NCBI GenBank assembly: GCA_900551245.1 | Contig: URVC01000026.1 | Span: 1-54,424, forward strand | Length of the DNA: 54,424 bases | Origin: an uncultured bacterium | Lineage (GTDB): Bacteria > Verrucomicrobiota > Lentisphaeria > Victivallales > Victivallaceae | Direction of reading: 5' to 3' | In this document: positions 9,493-18,418 of the stretch, in pieces | How positions within the stretch are numbered: position 1 is the first letter of the stretch | Layout of the letters: every line of letters starts with the position of its first letter | Program-made: the position numbers and the translations under genes | The notes under the pieces: generated by a model | Databases searched by the model: none | Told to the model about the DNA's origin: nothing | What the model saw: only the letters and a program-made list of their open reading frames with translations

Positions 9493-10329
9493 ATGAAATT
9501 TCTGGAATTCTGGAACCGCGAAGCGCACCGCTTCAAGGGAATTGTATTCGACATCGACGGCACGCTGGTGTGCGGTCCGCGGCAGCTGCCCGGAGCGGCG
9601 GAGCTGCTCGGCTCGGTCCGCGCCGCCGGAATTCCGCTCTGCTTTCTCACCAACGACGGCGACCATACGATGGAGCAGAAGTGCTCCTTCCTCTGCCGCG
9701 CCGGACTCCCCGCCCGCCCGGAGGAGTTCATCTCCTGCCTCGCGGCGCTCGACACCGCGGCCGAGGAGAACGACTGGCGCGGACGCACCTTCTTCGCCAT
9801 CGGCAGTCTCGGCACCATCCGCTGTCTCCAGCTCGAGCGCGATCCGGGCTGCATCGACCACTGCGCCGGGGTCATCATGGGCGAGGGGCGCTACGACTGG
9901 CGCGGCAGCTGGGAGGCGGCGGTGAACTTCTTCCGCCGCCATCCGGAGCGGCCGTTCATCGTGCCCAATCCCGACCTCTGCTGGCCGGACCCGGTCTCGG
10001 GCGGCATCTGCATCGGCGCCGGCGGGCAGGCGCGCTGCATTGAACACCTGCTCCGGGAGTTCGGCATCGAACTCAGGATCTTCTACCTCGGCAAACCCTA
10101 TCCGGCGATCTACCGCCACGCCTTCCGCGAGCTGGAACGGCGGTTCGGCATCCATCCGGAGCCGTCGGAGCTGTTGATGCTCGGCGATTCGCTCGCCAGC
10201 GACATCCGCGGCGCGAACCGGTCGGGCATGGTCTCCGCACTGGTGCTCACCGGCATCACCTCGCAGGAGCAGGCGCTCGCCGCCCGGGGGGATTTCCGGC
10301 CGCAGTACGTTTTCGATTCGATCAACTGA
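9493..10329 (+). CDS. HAD-superfamily (NagD-like, class IIA) hydrolase
   Basis: 278 residues. Motif I is F-D20-I-D22-G-T-L-V with both catalytic aspartates. Motif II is C-F-L-T-N-D (threonine then asparagine, as in the IIA subclass). The lysine motif appears as L-G-K-P-Y-P-A-I-Y near residue 200, and motif III/IV as L-G-D-S-L-A-S-D-I-R-G-A. This is the NagD/pyridoxal-phosphatase type of cytoplasmic phosphatase acting on small phosphorylated metabolites. The start is the only ATG ahead of motif I. The substrate is not predictable; the divergent neighbour is dgt. Confidence 0.85.
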   Translation: MKFLEFWNREAHRFKGIVFDIDGTLVCGPRQLPGAAELLGSVRAAGIPLCFLTNDGDHTMEQKCSFLCRAGLPARPEEFISCLAALDTAAEENDWRGRTFFAIGSLGTIRCLQLERDPGCIDHCAGVIMGEGRYDWRGSWEAAVNFFRRHPERPFIVPNPDLCWPDPVSGGICIGAGGQARCIEHLLREFGIELRIFYLGKPYPAIYRHAFRELERRFGIHPEPSELLMLGDSLASDIRGANRSGMVSALVLTGITSQEQALAARGDFRPQYVFDSIN

Positions 10330-10467
10330 AGTTGAGCGGCCGCCTCGCGCCAGGTTCGTTTTCTACAAGATTATGCGCACTTTCTCCATTTTTTTTCGCG
10401 GCGGCGGCGGTATACTAAACAGCGGAAATTTGAGCGTGACAGCAACAATTCAGGAGAAAGTTTGACC

Positions 10468-11511
10468 ATGGATGCAATTCTGAAGTTCCTCCCGAACCGG
10501 GTTCGCCGCCTCTATCTCGGCGGCAGCGGCATCGACCGGATGCGCGGCGAAACCAATCCTGCCGACGGCTACTATCCGGAGGACTGGATCGCCTCCTGCA
10601 TCGAAGGCAACACCCGCGAATTTCAGGCGCCGGGGCACGGATTGAGCAAGGTCCGGATCGACGGGGAGGAGGTCCGCTTCCTCGACCTGCTCGAGAAATA
10701 TCCCGCCGACCTGCTCGGAGAAGCCCACTTCGCCCGCTACGGCGCCAATCCCGCCGTGCTGACCAAATTTCTCGACTCGGCCATCCGGCTGCCGGTTCAG
10801 GTCCACCCGACCGTGCCGGATGCGAAGCGCTACTTCCACGCCGACTTCGGCAAAACCGAAGCGTGGATCATCCTCGCCTGCCGCCCCGGCGCCTACGTCT
10901 ACTGCGGCTTCAACGAAACGCTCGACGAGGCGGTGTTCCGCCGCGAATCCCTGGCGGGCGTCTACCAACGCGGACTGGGGATGATGCACAAGATCCCGGT
11001 CAAACCCGGCGAGGTCGTCATCGTCTGGGGCGGACTGCCGCACGCCATCGGCCCCGGTATCACGATGGTCGAAGTGATGGAGCCCTCCGACCTCACCATC
11101 AACCCCGAGGCGCGCTGCGGCGAGCGGGAGATCGCCCCGGAGAAACGGTTCGGCGGACTCGCGCCGGAAACCGCGCTCAACCTCTTCGAATACAAGCCCC
11201 GCAGTGAAGCGGAAATCCGGGCGCTCTCCCTGCCGCGCCCCGAACCGGTCGCCCCCGGCTGGAACCGGCTGATCGACCGCGAAAAGGTCCGCTTCTTCGA
11301 GGCGCAGGAGCTGCGGGTCGACGGCGAACGCACGGTGGAGTTCCCGGAGGAGTGTTTTCACATCGCGCTCTGCGTCGAAGGACGGGTGTCGCTCGACGGT
11401 GTGCCGCTTTCGGCGGGCGAGAGCGCGTTTCTCCCCTTCGTCCGGCGGCGGTGCACGCTCTCCGGCAACGGCCGGCTCGTGCTGATCCTCCCCCCTTCGT
11501 CCACAAAATAA
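10468..11511 (+). CDS. class I mannose-6-phosphate isomerase-like cupin
   Basis: 347 residues. Class I phosphomannose isomerases interconvert mannose-6-phosphate and fructose-6-phosphate with one zinc. The four ligands line up: Q111 and H113 in V-Q-V-H-P-T, E131 in G-K-T-E-A-W, and H192 in G-G-L-P-H-A-I-G. A TTG at 10462 is also in frame, but ATG 10468 with AGGAG 11 bases upstream is the conservative start. The GH5-like gene follows after 26 bases. The protein is clearly homologous to the C-terminal third of the protein at 25352-28378. It could act on free sugars rather than Man-6-P. Confidence 0.88.
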   Translation: MDAILKFLPNRVRRLYLGGSGIDRMRGETNPADGYYPEDWIASCIEGNTREFQAPGHGLSKVRIDGEEVRFLDLLEKYPADLLGEAHFARYGANPAVLTKFLDSAIRLPVQVHPTVPDAKRYFHADFGKTEAWIILACRPGAYVYCGFNETLDEAVFRRESLAGVYQRGLGMMHKIPVKPGEVVIVWGGLPHAIGPGITMVEVMEPSDLTINPEARCGEREIAPEKRFGGLAPETALNLFEYKPRSEAEIRALSLPRPEPVAPGWNRLIDREKVRFFEAQELRVDGERTVEFPEECFHIALCVEGRVSLDGVPLSAGESAFLPFVRRRCTLSGNGRLVLILPPSSTK

Positions 11512-11537
11512 GCACATTCTGCCCGCAAGGAAACCTC

Positions 11538-13442
11538 ATGGATTCATTCCCCGCTCCGTCGGGCCGGTTTGCCACCGGCGTCAACTTCTGGGCCTCGAAA
11601 GAGGCGATTCACATGTGGAGAAACTGGGATGCCGCATCGATCGAAGCGGATTTCGCCGCGCTGGCGAAGTACGGCGTGCAACTGCTGCGCTGTTTCCCCT
11701 TCTGGCCGGACTTTCAACCGATCCGCCAGCTCCGCTCCGCCCACAGCGACGCCGTCGGCGGGCGGTTCAAGGAGGTTCGGTTCGGCGACGACCCGCTCCC
11801 CGACACTGAGGCCGGACGGGCCGGCGTGGATGAGGTCATGCTGGAACGGTTCGAAACCTTCGCCGACCTCGCGCAGAAGTACGGCATGAAGCTGATCGTC
11901 TGCCCCTTGACCGGGCAGATGACCTTCGGACTCTTCGTGCCGCCGGCGCTGGAGGGGCTCGACCTCTACCGCGATCCCTTCGCGCTCCAGTGGGAGGTGC
12001 GCTATCTGCGCTGTTTCGTCAACCGCATGAAGCACCATCCGGCCATCGCGGCGTGGGAGTCCGGCAACGAAACCAACCTGCTCGGGAAGATCGACTCTTC
12101 CGCCGGCGCGTGGAGCTGGACGGCTCTCATCCACAGCACCATCCGCAGCTGTGACCCGACCAGGCCGGTCATCGGCGTCAGCGTCACCGGCTTCGGCGAA
12201 AGCTGTGACGAAACGTGGCGGATCGAGGATCAGGCGGAGTGGAGCGACCTGCTCTCGGTCCACCCCTACGCGCTGTGGGATTCCGCCTACGGGGGCGAGG
12301 AGTTCAACCGCATCCGCAACCTCCACCACGCGGCGTTTCTCGCCCGGCTCTCGGGCGACATCGGCGGCAGACCCTGCTTCGTCGAGGAGACCGGCACCTG
12401 GCGGCCGATCGTCGGCAGTTACGAGGTGCTCGCCGCCTCGCTCCGCTCGATTCTGTGGAACCTCTGGAGCGAGGACCGGCGCGGCCTGCTCTGGTGGTGC
12501 GCCTTCGATCAGGAGAAACAGGCGATCGCCCCCTATGACTGGAAGGAGCCGGGGCTGGAACACGGCCTCTTCGCTTCGGACCGCACGCCGCATCCGACGG
12601 CGGAGGTTCTGCGCGACTTCCGGAACTTCCTCGACGGCCTGCCCTTCGACGCACTCCCGGCCCGGGAGCCGGACGCGGTCGCCGTCGTCACCGATGAACA
12701 CACCGCGCTGGGTACCTATCTGCTCGCCCGGCAGGCGGGAATTCACCTCGCCTTCCGTCACGCCCGGCAGGAGCTGCCGGAAGCGGCGTGCTACTTTCTC
12801 CCCTCCGCCGCGGGCCGGGCGGGATTTTCGGTGCGCGGCTGGGAAACACTGCTCGAACGGGTCCGCAACGGGGCGACGCTCTATCTCTCGCTTAACGACA
12901 CCATCCTCTCCGGCATCGACGACGTCTTCGGCGCGGGAGTCCGCGACCGCCGGGTGGCGGACGACCGGCCGGAGTTCCGCTTCGACGCCGGGTTCTCGTT
13001 CACCCTGCCCCGGCGCATCCGCTACCGGATGAATTCGTACGGTGCGGAGATTCTCGGGCGCGAGGCGGACGGCAACCCCGCCTTCTTCCGCCACCGGTTT
13101 GGCAAAGGGGTGGTCTATCTTCTCAACTTCCCGCTCGAAGCGGCGGCGGCGAACACCATCGGCGGATTCGAAACCGATGCGTGGAAGCTCTACCGGGAGA
13201 TCCTTCATCCCCGGCGGCTGGCGGAGTCGCCGTCACCGTTCCTTCAGCTCACCGAACACCATTTCGCCGACGGGCGCACCGCGCTCATCGCGGTCAACAA
13301 CCAGCCGGAACCGTTCAAGGGCGCGCTGGTGCTGCCCGCGGAGCGGCAGTTGCTGGACCAGCGCTCCGACAGCGGCGCAACGTGGCGCGCCGGCACGCTG
13401 GAGATGCCGCCGAATTCGGGATTGCTTCTGCTGCTCGGCTAG
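11538..13442 (+). CDS. cytoplasmic GH5-like glycoside hydrolase
   Basis: 634 residues from ATG 11538, which is preceded by AAGGAAA; the open frame reaches back into the isomerase gene but has no plausible start there. No signal peptide. The N-terminal ~400 residues form a GH5-type TIM barrel: G-V-N-F-W-A-S, W-R-N-W, the acid/base in W-E-S-G-N177-E178-T-N, and the nucleophile strand F-V-E-E284-T-G. The C-terminal part (about 400-634) has Rossmann-like and beta-sandwich segments. It is likely a beta-mannosidase or other exo-acting beta-glycosidase; specificity is inferred only from the isomerase directly upstream, in an apparent two-gene operon. Confidence 0.82.
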   Translation: MDSFPAPSGRFATGVNFWASKEAIHMWRNWDAASIEADFAALAKYGVQLLRCFPFWPDFQPIRQLRSAHSDAVGGRFKEVRFGDDPLPDTEAGRAGVDEVMLERFETFADLAQKYGMKLIVCPLTGQMTFGLFVPPALEGLDLYRDPFALQWEVRYLRCFVNRMKHHPAIAAWESGNETNLLGKIDSSAGAWSWTALIHSTIRSCDPTRPVIGVSVTGFGESCDETWRIEDQAEWSDLLSVHPYALWDSAYGGEEFNRIRNLHHAAFLARLSGDIGGRPCFVEETGTWRPIVGSYEVLAASLRSILWNLWSEDRRGLLWWCAFDQEKQAIAPYDWKEPGLEHGLFASDRTPHPTAEVLRDFRNFLDGLPFDALPAREPDAVAVVTDEHTALGTYLLARQAGIHLAFRHARQELPEAACYFLPSAAGRAGFSVRGWETLLERVRNGATLYLSLNDTILSGIDDVFGAGVRDRRVADDRPEFRFDAGFSFTLPRRIRYRMNSYGAEILGREADGNPAFFRHRFGKGVVYLLNFPLEAAAANTIGGFETDAWKLYREILHPRRLAESPSPFLQLTEHHFADGRTALIAVNNQPEPFKGALVLPAERQLLDQRSDSGATWRAGTLEMPPNSGLLLLLG

Positions 13443-13448
13443 GGCGTT

Positions 13449-14360
13449 CTATTTCCGGGGGCGGAACGCGGCGGCGAGCTCCTCTTCGTCGAAAAGGTTG
13501 TATTCGTCGTAATCGGTCGCGTAGAGATAGAGCGAGGCGATGTAGACCTTTTCGGCGACACTCACCAGATAACAGAAGGCGAAAAGACAGAGGAAGAGCA
13601 ATATTCCGACGCTCGTTCCGGCGATCACCGGGACAGCGCCGCCGCCGGCCGCGCCGACCAGAGCCCCCACCCCGAAAACCGCGAGGAAAAAGAGGAACAC
13701 ACCGACCCCGGTGATGACGTGCAATCCGGCAAAGCCGATGAGGGTCTCCCCCCAGGTGCGGCGGATGATCGACGCGGAGCGCTTCAATGCCGTGAAGGGG
13801 TTGGTGAGCTCCGCGTCGCAGACGAGCGCCGGGATGGCGAAGACCGACGCAACGGCCCAGACCACCCCGATGAGTTTGAGCACGATGCGGCCGACCAGCC
13901 CGGCGCGCCGCTCCAGCACGCTCAGCACGATGCCGACCGTCGAAGCGAGCAGCGACCAGAGAAAGATCGCCTTCAGCCGGTAGAGGGCGTAGCCGAAACC
14001 GCGGGAAACCGAAACGTTTTCCCCGCCGAGCCCCCGCAGGATCTCGCTGAAGAAGGCGGTGTTGCAGAAGTTCACCACCGTCATGCAGAAGAGATAGACC
14101 AGTGCGAAGATCGCAAAAGCGACCGCGTTCAGCGCCGGATTCCCCTCCTCCGTGCCGGAGTCGGCGAAGGCGGCCTGCACCCCTTCCGGCGAACCGTTGG
14201 CGGCGAAACAGATCACGCCGGCAATGCCGGCGATGATGAAGACGAGCAACAGCAGCATCGCGCAGGCGGAGAGGAGGGGAAAGATCAGCAGTTTCTTCTC
14301 TTTCCCGATCAGAGTGAGAGATTTGCGGAAGATCTGCCAGCTTCGGGTCAACTTTCTCAT
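13449..14360 (-). CDS. DUF6159-like integral membrane protein
   Basis: 303 residues with about six hydrophobic segments. The start M-R-K-L-T-R-S-W-Q-I-F-R-K-S followed by E-K-K-L-L-I-F-P-L-L-S resembles the DUF6159 family of six-helix inner-membrane proteins of unknown function. A cytoplasmic, acidic tail ends in E-E-E-L-A-A-A-F-R-P-R-K. It lies 84 bases downstream of the transketolase gene on the same strand, possibly cotranscribed, and converges with the GH5-like gene across only 6 bases. Confidence 0.72.
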   Translation of the reverse strand: MRKLTRSWQIFRKSLTLIGKEKKLLIFPLLSACAMLLLLVFIIAGIAGVICFAANGSPEGVQAAFADSGTEEGNPALNAVAFAIFALVYLFCMTVVNFCNTAFFSEILRGLGGENVSVSRGFGYALYRLKAIFLWSLLASTVGIVLSVLERRAGLVGRIVLKLIGVVWAVASVFAIPALVCDAELTNPFTALKRSASIIRRTWGETLIGFAGLHVITGVGVFLFFLAVFGVGALVGAAGGGAVPVIAGTSVGILLFLCLFAFCYLVSVAEKVYIASLYLYATDYDEYNLFDEEELAAAFRPRK

Positions 14361-14444
14361 GAATCCCTCCTGTTCTCCGGGGATTCCGGAGGGGGCGGAA
14401 CCTCCCTCCGGCAGATCCCGGTCGCGAAAACCGCTGTTTTTCCG

Positions 14445-16520
14445 TTACTCCTTGTCGTCGCAGTCGCAGTCACACTCGCAGTCGCAGTCACAGCCGCAAC
14501 CGCACTCGTCATCCTCCTCGTCGGAGCAGACGAAGTGATCCTGAATGCGGGCGAGGACCCCCTCCGGCGTGAATCCGAACTCCTCGGCGAGCTTCTTGTA
14601 GGGAGCCGACGCGCCGAAGTGGTCGAGGCCGATGGCGAGGCCGTCGCGGCCGATGAAGCGCTGCCAGCCGTAGGTGGTTCCGGCTTCGATCGAGACGTAG
14701 CAGGGGCACCAGCTCGGGAGGATCTCCTCCTGATAGGTCTCATCCTGCTGCAGGAAGAGTTCCTGCGACGGCATCGAGACCACCCGGACGCCGACCCCTT
14801 TCTCCCGCAGGAGTTTCGCGGAGCCGAGCGCGAGGTTCACTTCGGAGCCGGTCGCGACCAGGACGATGTCGAACTCCTCGTCGTCGCTGACCACGAACGC
14901 GCCGCGGGCGACGTCGACCTTCGCCGCGGTTTCGGCGTCGTAGGGAGCGAGATCCTGCCGGGTGAGCAGCAGCGCGACCGGTCCCTTCGCCTGAAGCGCG
15001 ACCGCCCACGCCTGCGCCACTTCGTGCGCTTCGGCCGGTCGGATCACCGTCAGGTTCGGAATGGTGCGGAGCATCGCGATCTGTTCGATCGGCTCGTGGG
15101 TCGGGCCGTCTTCGCCGACGTAGAAGGAGTCGTGGGTGAAGACGTAGATCTCATGCAGATTCTGCAGTGCGGCGAGGCGGATCGCCGGCTTCATGTAGTC
15201 CGAGAAGACGAAGAAGGTCGAGGTGTAGGGAATCGCGGTGCCGAAGAGCGCCATACCGTTCCCGGCCAGCCCCATCGCCAGCTCGCGGATGCCGAAGTGG
15301 ATGTTCCGCCCGGCGCGGTTGTCGGCGGAGAAGTCGCCGCCGTCCTTGATGTTGGTCTTGGTCGAGGGCGCGAGGTCGGCGGCCCCTCCGAAGAGCGACG
15401 GAACCAGCGCCGCCGCCCGCTGCAGCACCGCTCCGGAGGAGGCGCGGCTGGCGACCGGCTTGTCGACCGGAGCGACCTTGAGCAGCTCTTCGGCGATATT
15501 TTCCGGCACGGTGCGGTTGACGTAGCTCATGATCAGCGCGGCACGCTCCGGATCGGCTTCGAGGAACTTCTGGTATTTCGCCTCCCATTCGGCGGCCTCC
15601 TTCTCCAGCTCCGCGACGCGGGCGTCGCAGAAGGCGCGCACCTCGTCGCTCACCGTGAAGGGTTCGGCGGGCATGCCGAGGTTCCGGCGGAGCGCCTCGA
15701 CCTCCTCCTCGCCGAGCGGTTCGCCGTGAGCGCTGGATTTGCCCTGCTTGTTGGGCGCGCCGTAGCCGATGCTGGTCTTGCCGATCACCAGCGTCGGACG
15801 GCCGTCGGAGCGGAGCGCCTCGGCCAGCGCGGCGTCGCATTTGGCGATGTCGTTGGCGTTGTCCAGCCGGATGACCCGCCAGTTGTAGGCGGCGAACCGG
15901 GCGGCGACATCTTCGGAGAAGGCGAGATTGGTTCCGCCTTCGATGGTGATGCTGTTGTCGTCGTAGAAGACCACCAGTTCATCGAGGGCGAGGTGGCCGG
16001 CGAGCGAGGCGGCTTCCGAGGTGCACCCCTCCATCATGCAGCCGTCGCCGGCGATGATGAAGATGCGGTTGTTCATCAGCCCGGACTCCTCCAGCCCGGT
16101 CTTGGCGGCGAAGTAGCGCTTGGCGATCGCCATGCCGACGCCGGAGGCGAATCCGCTGCCGAGCGGACCGGTGGTGATGTCGACGCCGGCGGTGTGGCCG
16201 TACTCCGGATGGCCCGGGGTGCGGCTGTTCCACTGGCGGAAGTTGCGGATCTCCTCCATCGAAAGCCCGTAGCCGAAGAGGTGGAGCAGGCTGTACTCCA
16301 GCATCGAACCGTGTCCGGCGGAAAGGATGAAGCGGTCGCGACCGAGCCAGTTGGGATTCTTCGGGTTGTGACGCATGTACTTGTACCACAGCGTGAACGC
16401 GAAATCCGCGCAGCCCAGCGGCATGCCCGGATGGCCCGACTTCGCTTTCTGAATCGCTTCCGCGGAAAGCATCCGGATCGTATTGGCCGACTGCAACGCT
16501 TTTTCGAGATCAAACATCAT
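14445..16520 (-). CDS. tkt: transketolase with a Cys/Asp-rich C-terminal tail
   Basis: About 691 residues. Transketolase moves two-carbon units between sugar phosphates in the non-oxidative pentose phosphate pathway using thiamine diphosphate. Seen: S-G-H-P-G-M-P-L-G, H-G-S-M-L-E-Y-S-L-L, the ThDP motif G-D-G-C-M-M-E-G ending in D-D-N, and E-D-G-P-T-H-E-P-I-E-Q in the pyrimidine domain. The frame opens at 16607, but ATG 16520 (or 16517) follows AAAGGA and fits the family start. After the normal C-terminus (...D-H-F-V-C) the protein continues with an acidic stretch and alternating cysteine and aspartate, eight cysteines in 15 residues, coded by a hexamer-like GCAGTC repeat (14448-14510). That tail is not part of the usual enzyme. 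Confidence 0.95.
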   Translation of the reverse strand: MMFDLEKALQSANTIRMLSAEAIQKAKSGHPGMPLGCADFAFTLWYKYMRHNPKNPNWLGRDRFILSAGHGSMLEYSLLHLFGYGLSMEEIRNFRQWNSRTPGHPEYGHTAGVDITTGPLGSGFASGVGMAIAKRYFAAKTGLEESGLMNNRIFIIAGDGCMMEGCTSEAASLAGHLALDELVVFYDDNSITIEGGTNLAFSEDVAARFAAYNWRVIRLDNANDIAKCDAALAEALRSDGRPTLVIGKTSIGYGAPNKQGKSSAHGEPLGEEEVEALRRNLGMPAEPFTVSDEVRAFCDARVAELEKEAAEWEAKYQKFLEADPERAALIMSYVNRTVPENIAEELLKVAPVDKPVASRASSGAVLQRAAALVPSLFGGAADLAPSTKTNIKDGGDFSADNRAGRNIHFGIRELAMGLAGNGMALFGTAIPYTSTFFVFSDYMKPAIRLAALQNLHEIYVFTHDSFYVGEDGPTHEPIEQIAMLRTIPNLTVIRPAEAHEVAQAWAVALQAKGPVALLLTRQDLAPYDAETAAKVDVARGAFVVSDDEEFDIVLVATGSEVNLALGSAKLLREKGVGVRVVSMPSQELFLQQDETYQEEILPSWCPCYVSIEAGTTYGWQRFIGRDGLAIGLDHFGASAPYKKLAEEFGFTPEGVLARIQDHFVCSDEEDDECGCGCDCDCECDCDCDDKE

Positions 16521-16642
16521 TCCCTGAAATCCTTTCTTTTTTCCTGCCGGAACTGGCAATTTTCCCGTTTTCGCGCTATTTTTACTATAATACCTATAAA
16601 CTAACACGGCAATCCCGCAAAAACAAGTGCGTTCATGAAAAT

Positions 16643-17674
16643 ATGACAGAGCGTTTCATCACTTCGACACTGAACAAACGCGATACGGCAAAGGAGCAGA
16701 GCCTGCGGCCGCCGAAATTCGCCGACTTCCCCGGCCAGCCCCGCGTAAAGGAGCAGCTGGAGCTCTTCGTCAAGGCCGCCCGGGCGCGCAACGAGGCGCT
16801 CGACCACATCCTGCTCTGCGGTCCGCCGGGACTCGGCAAGACCACCCTCGCCTACATCATCGCCAACGAACGGGGCACCAACCTCAAGAGTTCGAGCGGC
16901 CCGGCCATCGAGAAACCCGGCGACCTCGCCGGACTCCTGACTGCGCTCGAACCCGGCGACGTCCTCTTCATCGACGAGATCCACCGGCTCAATTCAACGG
17001 TCGAAGAGTACCTCTACAGCGCGATGGAGGACTTCTTCATCGACATCATGCTCGAACAGGGCGCCGGCGCCCGCTCCATCCGGCTGACGGTGCCGCACTT
17101 CACGCTGATCGGCGCCACCACCCGGCAGGGGATGATCTCCGCGCCGCTGCGGTCGCGCTTCGGGCTGACCATGCGGCTCGACTACTACGATCCGGAAAGT
17201 CTCGCGCAGATCCTCCGCCGTTCCGCCGGAATCCTCGGCATCGAGATCGACGACGAAGGCGCCATGGAGATCGCCGGGCGCTGTCGCGGCACCCCGCGCA
17301 TCGCCAACAACCTGCTCCGCCGCGCTCGGGACTACGCGCAGGTGCGCGCCGACTCGGTGGTGACCGGCAAGGTGGCGGCGGAGGCGCTCGAGATGCTCCA
17401 GATCGACAACGACGGGCTCGACGAGATGGACCTGCGGATTCTCGAAGTGATCATCTCCAACTTCCACGGCGGCCCGGTCGGGCTCAAGAACATCGCGGTC
17501 TCGGTGGGCGAGGAGGAGGATTCGATCGAAGATGTCTACGAGCCCTTCCTGATCCAGAAAGGGTTTCTGGTGCGTACGCCGAAGGGGCGCGTGGCCACCC
17601 CGAAAGCGTGGAACAAGCTGGGCCTTTCGCCGCTCCGGGGCGGCCGGGGCGACGACCAGCCGGAACTTTTTTGA
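16643..17674 (+). CDS. ruvB: Holliday junction branch-migration helicase RuvB
   Basis: 343 residues, standard length. RuvB is the hexameric AAA+ motor that drives branch migration with RuvA. Seen: Walker A G60-P-P-G-L-G-K-T67, Walker B L-F-I-D-E-I-H (D111-H114), sensor 1 I-G-A-T-T-R, the S-A-P-L-R-S-R-F-G segment, and the winged-helix domain ending in T-P-K-G-R-V-A-T-P. ruvA and ruvC are not adjacent. It heads a rightward group with the zinc-ribbon gene 24 bases downstream and is divergent from tkt. Confidence 0.98.
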   Translation: MTERFITSTLNKRDTAKEQSLRPPKFADFPGQPRVKEQLELFVKAARARNEALDHILLCGPPGLGKTTLAYIIANERGTNLKSSSGPAIEKPGDLAGLLTALEPGDVLFIDEIHRLNSTVEEYLYSAMEDFFIDIMLEQGAGARSIRLTVPHFTLIGATTRQGMISAPLRSRFGLTMRLDYYDPESLAQILRRSAGILGIEIDDEGAMEIAGRCRGTPRIANNLLRRARDYAQVRADSVVTGKVAAEALEMLQIDNDGLDEMDLRILEVIISNFHGGPVGLKNIAVSVGEEEDSIEDVYEPFLIQKGFLVRTPKGRVATPKAWNKLGLSPLRGGRGDDQPELF

Positions 17675-17698
17675 ACAACATACCAGACGGAGGATAAC

Positions 17699-18415
17699 AT
17701 GCCGGCAAAATGGGTTCAGTCACTGTTGAAGCTTCAGGCGAACGATCTGCGGATCCGCGACCTGGAACAGCGCATGAAGCTGCTCCCCTCCGAGATGAAT
17801 GCGCTCAAGGCGAAGCGCGACCAGCTGGTCGCCTCGACCGCCGCGGCGGCGGAGGCGGCGCACAAGGTCGAACGCGAAATCAAATCCGCCGAATCGGAGA
17901 TCGCCCGCCTGACCGATGAGAGCCGCAAACTTCAGCAGCAGTCGGCGATGGTCAAGAAGAACACCGAATACCAGGCGATGCTCAACACCGTCGCCCTCAA
18001 CAAGAACAAGATCGGCAAACTCGAAGGGGACGTGATCGAACTGCTCGACAAATTCGAGGAGGCGAAGGCGCAGTACCGGAAGATCAAAGCCGCCAACGAC
18101 GCGGCGGTCAAGAGCGCCCGCGCCGAGTTCGAGGAGCTGATCGCCTTCGCCGGCGAGATCAAGCAGGAGATCGCCAGACTCCAGGAGGCGCGCCCCGCGC
18201 TGATCCACGGCGTCGACAGCGAAACCCTCAGCCGCTACAACACCCTGCTCAAGGGGCGCAACGGCGGAATTCCGCTGGTGAAGATCGAAAACGGCATCTG
18301 CGGCAACTGCCACCTCCGGATTACGCCGCAGGCGATGAACGGCATTCAGAAAGGGGTTGTCACCTACTGCGACAACTGCCAGCACATCATCTACGACGAG
18401 GAGGTTTCCGAATAG
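17699..18415 (+). CDS. coiled-coil zinc-ribbon protein (C4-type, CdsZ-like)
   Basis: 238 residues. Residues ~10-165 are a long antiparallel coiled coil (many K/E/A heptads). The C-terminus is a four-cysteine zinc ribbon, C201-x2-C204 and C224-x2-C227 in C-G-N-C and Y-C-D-N-C. This is the architecture of the CT398/CdsZ family, small nucleic-acid or complex-associated proteins whose chlamydial member was studied with sigma54 and type III components. GGAGGATAAC precedes the ATG. It sits between ruvB and the AlbA_2 gene, likely in one operon. Confidence 0.88.
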   Translation: MPAKWVQSLLKLQANDLRIRDLEQRMKLLPSEMNALKAKRDQLVASTAAAAEAAHKVEREIKSAESEIARLTDESRKLQQQSAMVKKNTEYQAMLNTVALNKNKIGKLEGDVIELLDKFEEAKAQYRKIKAANDAAVKSARAEFEELIAFAGEIKQEIARLQEARPALIHGVDSETLSRYNTLLKGRNGGIPLVKIENGICGNCHLRITPQAMNGIQKGVVTYCDNCQHIIYDEEVSE

Positions 18416-18418
18416 TCC

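Noticed and set aside
10388..10416. TATACT at 10411 as the promoter of the ManA-like gene
   Set aside because: The -10 box is fair but the -35 position holds only a T-run; not strong enough to list.
14448..14510. GCAGTC-type repeat as a CRISPR or microsatellite outside coding sequence
   Set aside because: Units are 6-12 bases without spacers and lie in frame inside the transketolase gene, coding the Cys/Asp tail.
13719..16604. 961-residue open frame on the plus strand
   Set aside because: Antisense shadow of transketolase and the membrane protein; no domain motifs and a composition typical of shadow frames (rich in R, G, E, V).
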